A stretch of DNA of 9,781 nt from Rhodobacter sp. (lineage in GTDB: Bacteria > Pseudomonadota > Alphaproteobacteria > Rhodobacterales > Rhodobacteraceae). Where the stretch lies: positions 1 to 9,781 of the forward strand of contig JAIXVS010000336.1 of assembly GCA_027482795.1 (NCBI GenBank). Reading direction: 5' to 3'. The notes under the pieces are model-generated. The model saw nothing but the letters and a program-made list of their open reading frames with translations. It was not told where the DNA came from and ran no database searches. Shown one piece after another: positions 1 through 5,269 of the stretch. The first letter of the stretch is position 1, and each line of letters begins with the position of its first letter. A program made the translations under genes and the position numbers.

Positions 1-669
1 CACCCGCACCCCCGAAAACAGCGCGCCCATGGGGTTATTCCCGATTACATAGACAGATCGGCCAAAATTGGTGCGGTGCAGCAGGGCATAGAAAATAACC
101 GCCGTGACGGCGAAAAGGAACAACTCAAACGAAATCACCCAAAACACATAGCCCTGCCCGAAAAAGGCAAATTCTTTGGGGTATCCCGTAAATGCCTGAT
201 CGCCCAGAATAATGAATGACACACCGCGAAACAGGCTCATCGTGCCAATGGTCACCACGATAGAGGGCAGGTTCATTCCCGCCACCAAAACGCCGTTGAT
301 CGCGCCGCACATCACGCCCACTGCAATGCCAGTGACCACAATAACAGGCACGCCGTAGCCCGCGCTCATCACCAGCCCCATCGCAGTGGATGCCAGCGCG
401 ATGATCGAGGCGACGGAAAGGTCAATTTCCCCCGCAATAATCAGCATCGCCATGGCAAAGGCAATCATCGCCTTTTCGGTAAAGTTGAACGTCGCGTCCG
501 ACAGGTTCCACACATTCAGAAAATAGGGCGAGGCAAAGGAATTGGCGGTGAAAATCAGAATAAACACCACCACCAACAACGCCTCCCACGACCGTACGGC
601 GCGGTGCATTGGGCTGTGCAGGCGGTCTGGCAAACTGCGGGTGCTAGGCGTGTTCATGGGGGCGGTCAT
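1..669 (-). CDS. rhaQ: Rhamnose ABC transporter permease RhaQ (partial, C-terminus beyond left edge)
   Basis: Second inner-membrane permease of the predicted L-rhamnose importer, BPD_transp_2 (ribose/AI-2-type) family. The reading frame is open from an ATG at 669 to the left edge, giving 223 residues of an expected ~330. The N-terminal ~25 residues are polar, followed by hydrophobic segments near residues 28-45 and 66-80. The family motif GEIDLSV lies at 80-86, SIVVTIGTMSLFRG at about 136-149, and the cytoplasmic loop IGNNPMGALFSGV at 209-221, which should contact the ATPase. The start overlaps the rhaP stop as ATGA, and an AGGAG stands seven bases upstream, so translational coupling is likely; an in-frame Met at residue 5 is a less likely start. 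It is clearly different from RhaP, so the channel is probably a heterodimer. The P/Q naming rests on the Rhizobium gene order. Confidence 0.9.
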   Translation of the reverse strand, partial: MTAPMNTPSTRSLPDRLHSPMHRAVRSWEALLVVVFILIFTANSFASPYFLNVWNLSDATFNFTEKAMIAFAMAMLIIAGEIDLSVASIIALASTAMGLVMSAGYGVPVIVVTGIAVGVMCGAINGVLVAGMNLPSIVVTIGTMSLFRGVSFIILGDQAFTGYPKEFAFFGQGYVFWVISFELFLFAVTAVIFYALLHRTNFGRSVYVIGNNPMGALFSGVRV

Positions 670-1646
670 GCGCGCGCTCCTGTCTCGGTTGTTTTCAAGA
701 TAAGCCGCCCCTTGGGGCGGTTTTGCAGGGCGTTTACCGCCACCGCCAGCACAATCGCCGTGCCAGAAATCGCCATTTGCCAAAACGGCGATACGCCGAT
801 GACGGGCAGCGCGTTTTTGATGATGCCCAGAAAAATGCAGCCCAAAATCGCCCCGCGCACCCCGCCGATACCGCCCGCAATCGATATCCCGCCAATGACG
901 CAGGCCGCGACGACATCCAATTCAAAGCCCCCCGCCACATCGACATAGGCCACGGCATAGCGCGACACCCACAGGTATCCCACCAGCCCCGCCAGCGCGC
1001 CCGAAATGGAAAAGGCGGCAAATTGCGTGCGACCCACATCAATGCCCGCATACACTGCGGCATGGGGGTTTCCCCCCACCGCGTAAAAGCTGCGCCCCAG
1101 CACGGTGCGCGTCATAATCACGGCAAAGATTGCAATCACCGCAATAGCCACCCAAGACATTACAGGCAGGCCCAGCACATGCAGGCGGGGCAGGGCCTTG
1201 AACGCATCTGACATTTCATGCGCGTTCACCCATTTTCCATCGGTCATCAAAAAGATCACGCCGCGATAAATGGTCATCGTACCCAATGTCACCACGATAG
1301 ACGGAATACCCACGCGCCACACCAGCAGCCCGTTGACCATGCCCAGCATCGCGCCCAGCGCAATAGCCGCAGGAATAACCAGTGCCAGCGGCACGCCTGC
1401 CCCATCCATCAGCGCCGCCACCATCCCTGTCAGCGCCAAAGTGGCCGCCACAGACAGGTCGATACATTTGGTCAAAATCACAATCATTTGCCCGATGACC
1501 AATATCATCAACGGCGCAGTGTCGTTAAACGTATTGGCCAGACTGCTGGGCGTGATAAATGCAGGAAAGCGGTAGGCTATGACCGCTGTCATCGCAATAA
1601 TGGCATAGGTTAGCAGCGCGTCGCGCGAGGTGAGGGCGGCTTTCAT
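666..1646 (-). CDS. rhaP: Rhamnose ABC transporter permease RhaP
   Basis: Complete 326-residue inner-membrane permease of the BPD_transp_2 family, predicted to form the rhamnose channel with RhaQ and to be driven by RhaT. Hydrophobic segments are spaced along the whole protein (for example residues ~11-25, 45-58, 88-110, 163-180, 210-228 and 265-282). Family signatures are KCIDLSVA (60-67), GIPSIVVTLGTMTIYRG (113-129), the loop AVGGNPHAAVYAGI (189-202) that should dock on the ATPase, and the glycine-rich GGISIAGGIGGVRGAILG (252-269). The ATG at 1646 lies inside the last codons of rhaT as ATGA, and a GGGAGAGG sits about five bases upstream. The stop overlaps the rhaQ start in the same way. Substrate is inferred from the adjoining rhamnose genes; sequence alone would only say sugar permease. 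Confidence 0.92.
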   Translation of the reverse strand: MKAALTSRDALLTYAIIAMTAVIAYRFPAFITPSSLANTFNDTAPLMILVIGQMIVILTKCIDLSVAATLALTGMVAALMDGAGVPLALVIPAAIALGAMLGMVNGLLVWRVGIPSIVVTLGTMTIYRGVIFLMTDGKWVNAHEMSDAFKALPRLHVLGLPVMSWVAIAVIAIFAVIMTRTVLGRSFYAVGGNPHAAVYAGIDVGRTQFAAFSISGALAGLVGYLWVSRYAVAYVDVAGGFELDVVAACVIGGISIAGGIGGVRGAILGCIFLGIIKNALPVIGVSPFWQMAISGTAIVLAVAVNALQNRPKGRLILKTTETGARA

Positions 1647-3157
1647 GCGGCCTCTCCCAACCCAGCCGCGGCGCGTACCAGCGCCTCGGGTGTCATCGCA
1701 TCGCCTGTCAGTTCGGCGGCAATGCGCCCTTCGCGCATCACAATCACGCGGTCAGACATGCCCAGCACTTCGGGAATTTCAGACGATACCATAATCACGG
1801 CCAACCCTTCGGCGGCCAGTTTGGCCATAAATTCATGCACCATCGCCTTTGATCCAATGTCGATGCCCTTGGTCGGCTCGTCCAGAATAATCACACGCGG
1901 TTTTGTGGCCAGCCATTTGGCGATAACCACTTTTTGCTGATTGCCGCCCGACAAAAGGCCAATATCCTGATCCAAGGATGCCGCCCGCAAATCCAGCGCC
2001 TGCGTGTATTCGCGCGTCAGCGCAAATTCCTGCGCCAGCCGCAAAAACCCCGCGCGCGATGTTTTGGTCAGCGAGGGCAGGCTGGCGTTTTGAAAAATCG
2101 GCAACCCCTTGATCGCGCCTTGCCGCCCGCGATCTTCGGGCACGTAAACAATGCCCGCCGCAATCGCATCGGACGTTGTGCGAATAACCCGCACCTGCCC
2201 TTCTAAATTGACAGCGCCCGCGCTCGGCTTGGTAATGCCAAACAGCGCCTGCATCACCTCGCTGCGGCCCGCACCGACAAGCCCGTAAAAGCCCAAAATC
2301 TCGCCCTTGTGCAGCGAAAACCGTATATCGGCAAATTCTGTGGGGTGGCTATAGCCCGCCACAGTCAACACAACATCGCCAATATTGCGCGCCCGCGCGG
2401 GGAAAATCTGATCAACCGCGCGGCCCACCATCATTTGCACCAGCTGCGCCTCGCTCGCCTCGCGCATCAGGCCCGCGCCCACAAACTGCCCATCGCGAAA
2501 CACGGTGTAACGATCTGCGATGCGAAAGATTTCGTCAAACTTATGGCTGATGAACAAAATCGCCTTGCCCTTAGATTTCAGCGTTTCAACCAACTCATAC
2601 AATTCTTGAATTTCTTTGTGCGACAGCGCGGCAGTCGGCTCGTCCATAATCACAACGCGCGCGTCAATCGACAGGGCGCGGGCAATGGCCACCAAATGGC
2701 GCTGGGCAATGCCCAACTCGCGCAGCAAAATATCAGGGTCAATCTTGGCGCCTATCGAATCCAAAAGCGCGGCGGCTTGGCCGCGCTGGGCTGCCACATC
2801 AATCAGCCCCCATTTGGTTTTGGGCGCATGGCCCAGCCAGATATTTTCGGCCACGGTCAATTCGTCAAACAGCACGGTTTCTTGGTGAATGGCCGATACG
2901 CCAGCCGCCGCAGCCGCCTCGCTGCTGGGGAATTTCACTGCCGTTCCATCTAGAAAAATCTCGCCCGCATCGGGCTGGTAGATGCCTGTCAGCACCTTCA
3001 CAATTGTCGACTTACCCGCGCCATTTTCGCCGATCAGCGCGGTCACTTCGCCCGCATACAGATCAAGCTGCACATCTTGCAGCGCCTTAACCCCCGGAAA
3101 GGATTTGGACAGCGCGCGCAGCGACAGGACAGGTTGGGAAAGAACGGGTTGGGGCAT
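1643..3157 (-). CDS. rhaT: Rhamnose ABC transporter ATP-binding protein RhaT
   Basis: Complete 504-residue tandem ATPase of the RbsA/MglA type, which powers sugar import on the cytoplasmic face. Domain 1 has an intact Walker A, GENGAGKST (43-51), and Walker B VVIMDEPTAAL (168-178), but its signature region, LGIAQRHLVAIARAL (148-162), departs from LSGGQ. Domain 2 has the reverse pattern: a degenerate Walker A, GLVGAGRSE (292-300), without the lysine, then a good signature LLSGGNQQK (401-409) and Walker B VIILDEPTKGID (422-433). This asymmetry is usual in sugar-type double ATPases. The start at 3157 has AAAGG seven bases upstream and lies just after the hairpin at 3176-3205. The N-terminus contains a short tandem QPVLS repeat (residues 4-13). 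The symbol follows rhizobial use and does not mean the E. coli rhamnose-proton symporter RhaT. Confidence 0.93.
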   Translation of the reverse strand: MPQPVLSQPVLSLRALSKSFPGVKALQDVQLDLYAGEVTALIGENGAGKSTIVKVLTGIYQPDAGEIFLDGTAVKFPSSEAAAAAGVSAIHQETVLFDELTVAENIWLGHAPKTKWGLIDVAAQRGQAAALLDSIGAKIDPDILLRELGIAQRHLVAIARALSIDARVVIMDEPTAALSHKEIQELYELVETLKSKGKAILFISHKFDEIFRIADRYTVFRDGQFVGAGLMREASEAQLVQMMVGRAVDQIFPARARNIGDVVLTVAGYSHPTEFADIRFSLHKGEILGFYGLVGAGRSEVMQALFGITKPSAGAVNLEGQVRVIRTTSDAIAAGIVYVPEDRGRQGAIKGLPIFQNASLPSLTKTSRAGFLRLAQEFALTREYTQALDLRAASLDQDIGLLSGGNQQKVVIAKWLATKPRVIILDEPTKGIDIGSKAMVHEFMAKLAAEGLAVIMVSSEIPEVLGMSDRVIVMREGRIAAELTGDAMTPEALVRAAAGLGEAA

Positions 3158-3170
3158 GGTTCGACCTTTG

Positions 3171-3205
3171 AAAAATGGCCCAGCCAGAACGGTCTGGCTG
3201 GGCCA
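3171..3205 (-). terminator. Strong hairpin with T-run in the rhaS-rhaT gap
   Basis: On the minus strand a perfect 13-base-pair stem (3176-3188 with 3193-3205, core arm GGCCCAGCCAGA) with a four-base loop is followed at once by five T residues (3175-3171). This is the layout of a Rho-independent terminator, and it lies about 19 bases after the rhaS stop and 14 bases before the rhaT start. Because rhaT has no separate promoter that I can see, it probably acts as a partial terminator or a barrier to 3' exonucleases, leaving more rhaS mRNA than rhaTPQ mRNA. That pattern is well known for binding-protein genes of ABC operons. The T-run is short, so read-through is plausible. Confidence 0.65.
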
Positions 3206-3223
3206 AGTTTACGTCAAGCGATA

Positions 3224-4213
3224 TTAGAAAATCGACTTGAAATCAGCGATGTTGCTGGCGTCATAGGTGAAGGGGTCAGACATGGCCGCTTCGTTGTTAT
3301 CATCCAATTTGGCGGTACCCATACGGCCCATGCCAATTTCAGCGCCTGCTTCGGCCTTGGCACCTTTGACGATGTTGTAAGACAGCATCGTTGCGGCATA
3401 GCCCAGATCGATTGGGTTCCAGATGGCGAAAGACTTGGTTGCGCCCGATTCCACAGCGCCCGCCATTTCGGATGGCAGACCCAGACCCGTGACGTTGACC
3501 TTACCGATCAAACCGCCATCGGTCACCGCTTGGCTAGCTGCCAAAATACCAACCGTGGTTGGGGCAATGATGGCCTTCAGGTTTGGATACTTGGCAATAA
3601 GGCCCTGCGCTTCACGGTAGGATTTATCAGCCAAATCGTCGCCATACACCGTGTCAACCAAGGTGACGCCCGCATAGTTTGGCAGAACCTTTTTGGCCTC
3701 TTCGATCCAGATGTTCTGGTTGGTGGCCGTTGCCGATGCCGACAAAATCGCCACTTCGCCGCCCTCTGGCATATTGTCAGCTGCCAGTTTGATGATGGTG
3801 TTGCCGATCAGCGCGTTCGACGATGGGTTCAGGTGCATCATGCGCCCTTCAGGTGCTACGCCCGAATCCCACGAGATAACGGTGATGCCACGCTCCATCG
3901 CCTTTTGCAGGGCAGGCACCAACGCGTCTTTGTCATTGGCCGAAATGGCAATTGCATTCACGCCTTGGGCGATCAGGCTGTTGATCACTTCGATCTGGCC
4001 TTCTGCGGTGGTGTCGGTTGGGCCAGTATAGATGACTTCGACATCGCCCAGTTCCTTGGCAGCCTCTTCAGCGCCTTTTGCAGCGGCTTCAAAGAAACCA
4101 ATGCCCAGCGCCTTAACCACCAAAGCGATTTTCACGTTTTCGGCCTGCGCTGCCCCAGCCATCATGGCCGATGTCAGCGCTGCCGTTGTTAGGATCTTCT
4201 TCAAAATGCTCAT
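3224..4213 (-). CDS. rhaS: Rhamnose-binding periplasmic protein RhaS
   Basis: Complete 329-residue periplasmic substrate-binding protein of the type I fold (ribose/AI-2-binding group, Peripla_BP_4). A classic signal peptide is visible: basic KK at 5-6, a hydrophobic core at 7-22, and cleavage expected after AQA at 22-24, leaving mature protein that starts ENVKIALVVKALGIGFFEAAAKG. The family motif NSLIAQGVNAIAISANDKDAL comes next, followed by VISWDSGV and the hinge-side motif AIIAPTTVGILAA. The start at 4213 has a GGGAGG five bases upstream, the strongest ribosome binding site in the window, which fits the need for excess binding protein. It follows rhaR by 37 bases in the same direction and is followed by the hairpin at 3171-3205. 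The ligand (L-rhamnose) is inferred from the neighbours; it is not the AraC activator called RhaS in E. coli. Confidence 0.92.
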   Translation of the reverse strand: MSILKKILTTAALTSAMMAGAAQAENVKIALVVKALGIGFFEAAAKGAEEAAKELGDVEVIYTGPTDTTAEGQIEVINSLIAQGVNAIAISANDKDALVPALQKAMERGITVISWDSGVAPEGRMMHLNPSSNALIGNTIIKLAADNMPEGGEVAILSASATATNQNIWIEEAKKVLPNYAGVTLVDTVYGDDLADKSYREAQGLIAKYPNLKAIIAPTTVGILAASQAVTDGGLIGKVNVTGLGLPSEMAGAVESGATKSFAIWNPIDLGYAATMLSYNIVKGAKAEAGAEIGMGRMGTAKLDDNNEAAMSDPFTYDASNIADFKSIF

Positions 4214-4250
4214 GTTATCCTCCCAGATAGAGCGTTACGTTCTGTACGTA

Positions 4251-5075
4251 TTAGCCATCGCCAGTGTTAATATTGGCTAAAGCCGCGTTTCTGTCCGTGG
4301 CGTTTACATTTGCCACGATCAGTCTGATATCCGCCCGCGCCAGCATGTCTGCATCGCGGTCGGAAATGCCGTCATCGGTGATAACGGTATGAATGCGCGT
4401 CAGCGGGCATAGCAGCAGGCTGGATCGCGCAGAAAACTTGGTGCTGTCGCACAGAACGAACAGTTCTTCCGCTTGGCCGATGAGCTTTTGTTCGGCTTGG
4501 GCCAGCAGCGCGTCACCTTCCAGCAGGCCCAGCGGGCCAAGGCCGCGGCAGCCCATAAACATGCGCTTGGCGGCAAAATGGCGACTGCCGTCTTCGTCAA
4601 ACGGGGAAAGGATGATGTTTTGCTCGCGGTAAATCGCGCCTGCGGGCAGCAGCACCGTGTTGCGGCTGTATTTCAGCAGGTGTTCGGCAATGGGAAAGCT
4701 GTTGGTGAAAATTTGCAGCTTCATCGCGGTCAGCGGATGCACCATCTGAAAGGTGGTCGTCCCGCCGTTGATGATAATGGGCGCGCCGTCAGCGCACAGC
4801 TCTGCCGCAGCGCGGGCAATCGCCCGCTTTTCGGCCAGACGGATGCCTTCGTTCACCGAAAACGGGCGCGCATTGATGCCTGCAAACTGCGATGGGGCCA
4901 CGCTTTCGGCCCCGCCCCGCACACGGCGCAGCTTTTTCTGCACATGAAGCGTGGCGATATCACGGCGAATGGTTGCCTCGGATGCGCCCGTCAGTTGCAC
5001 CAGATCGCCCACCATCACAACGGGCCGCCCGTCGATGGCTGATAGGATAATCCTGTGGCGCTCGCTTTCGTGCAT
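4251..5075 (-). CDS. rhaR: DeoR-family transcriptional regulator RhaR
   Basis: Complete 274-residue DeoR-family regulator, slightly longer than the usual ~250. The N-terminal winged helix-turn-helix covers about residues 5-58, with the typical recognition segment ASEATIRRDIATL (31-43) and KLRRVRGGA (48-56). The rest is the DeoR sugar-phosphate sensor domain, related to phosphosugar isomerases, with INGGTTTFQM (102-111), TNSFPIAEHL (124-133) and LCDSTKF (208-214). It is therefore expected to bind a phosphorylated intermediate, most simply L-rhamnulose-1-phosphate, and to lose DNA affinity. The start at 5075 has GGAAAG six bases upstream. It heads the transport genes and adjoins the divergent control region, so it probably represses both directions and itself. 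It is unrelated to the AraC-type RhaR of E. coli. The target and effector are inferred. Confidence 0.88.
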   Translation of the reverse strand: MHESERHRIILSAIDGRPVVMVGDLVQLTGASEATIRRDIATLHVQKKLRRVRGGAESVAPSQFAGINARPFSVNEGIRLAEKRAIARAAAELCADGAPIIINGGTTTFQMVHPLTAMKLQIFTNSFPIAEHLLKYSRNTVLLPAGAIYREQNIILSPFDEDGSRHFAAKRMFMGCRGLGPLGLLEGDALLAQAEQKLIGQAEELFVLCDSTKFSARSSLLLCPLTRIHTVITDDGISDRDADMLARADIRLIVANVNATDRNAALANINTGDG

Positions 5076-5120
5076 CCTGTGCTTTCCAAACTTGGCGCAG
5101 CTTCGCGCCTGTGACGACTC

Positions 5121-5150
5121 ACGCTAGTCTGCAACTTCGCGCATTGTCAA
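5121..5150 (-). promoter_or_regulatory. Possible promoter for rhaR and the transport genes
   Basis: Read on the minus strand, TTGACA occupies 5150-5145. The best -10 candidate is TAGCGT (5126-5121) after 18 bases, matching the consensus at three of six positions. Its -35 hexamer overlaps one TCAATCA copy, so regulator binding there would occlude it. The -10 element is poor and the call depends on the -35 hexamer and location. Confidence 0.35.
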
Positions 5151-5154
5151 TCAG

Positions 5155-5187
5155 TTTCAATCATGCTGCACCGCAGAATGATTGAAA
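5155..5187. promoter_or_regulatory. Candidate RhaR operator (interrupted palindrome)
   Basis: The left arm TTTCAATCAT (5155-5164) is exactly mirrored by ATGATTGAAA (5178-5187). Inside, CTGC (5166-5169) mirrors GCAG (5173-5176) around a three-base centre, leaving only one mismatched pair (5165 with 5177). It is the longest inverted repeat in the gap and sits between the two outward-facing TTGACA hexamers, where a bound repressor could block both promoters. A further TCAATCA copy lies one helical turn upstream (5147-5153, versus 5157-5163), overlapping the minus-strand TTGACA. Assignment to RhaR is inference: it is the only regulator gene present and is adjacent. Confidence 0.55.
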
Positions 5188-5211
5188 TTGCGCGAAGCTG
5201 ATCGTTTTGCA

Positions 5212-5239
5212 TTGACAGCTTGCCAGTTTTCGGCACATT
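5212..5239 (+). promoter_or_regulatory. Possible promoter for rhaD
   Basis: A perfect TTGACA (5212-5217) is followed after 16 bases by CACATT (5234-5239), which matches TATAAT at only three of six positions. Transcription would begin near 5246, giving a leader of about 24 bases that still contains the AAAGGA ribosome binding site. The -35 element is convincing; the -10 element is weak. Confidence 0.4.
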
Positions 5240-5269
5240 TGCCCTCAACACACGAAAGGATTTGGCACG

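Larger units (their letters stand above)
5098..5197. repeat. Three copies of a CTTCGCGC motif around the operator
   Basis: CAGCTTCGCGC occurs at 5098-5108 and is found exactly inverted at 5190-5200 (last copy read on the minus strand). A near copy, CAACTTCGCGCA, is at 5132-5143, and its CTTCGCGCA arm (5135-5143) is exactly mirrored by TGCGCGAAG at 5189-5197. The outer repeats thus bracket the TTTCAATCAT palindrome asymmetrically. They could be a second binding site class, for RhaR or another regulator. Copy count is read directly; function is unknown. Confidence 0.5.
5076..5269. promoter_or_regulatory. Divergent rhaR / rhaD control region
   Basis: This 194-base non-coding gap separates the transport group from the catabolic group and must hold both promoters. 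It contains a 33-base interrupted palindrome (5155-5187), three copies of a CTTCGCGC motif, three copies of TCAATCA, and a perfect TTGACA on each strand flanking the palindrome (5212-5217 plus; 5150-5145 minus). The ribosome binding site for rhaD is AAAGGA at 5255-5260, nine bases before the ATG. It is more A+T-rich in its rhaD-proximal half than the adjoining genes. Role as a shared operator-promoter is inference from position and repeats. Confidence 0.8.

Noticed and set aside
2309..2953. A 214-codon plus-strand open frame opposite rhaT.
   Set aside because: It is antisense to the conserved ATPase and its composition (many His, Arg, Asn and Gln residues) is that of a reverse-strand shadow; no ribosome binding site or family motif was seen.
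3077..4192. A 371-codon plus-strand open frame opposite rhaS and the rhaT start.
   Set aside because: It lies antisense to rhaS, which has a signal peptide, family motifs and a strong ribosome binding site. The antisense product is rich in His, Arg, Gln and Cys with no recognisable domain, as expected from reading a high-GC gene backwards.
4236..4250. Repeated TACGT in the 37-base rhaR-rhaS gap.
   Set aside because: Two five-base copies and a six-base palindrome are too short to separate from chance, and no promoter-like hexamer pair accompanies them.
5110..5123. Possible CRP/FNR-like site TGTGA-N4-TCACG in the control region.
   Set aside because: The spacing is four rather than the six bases required for a CRP site and the arms match over only four bases, so chance is the simpler explanation.
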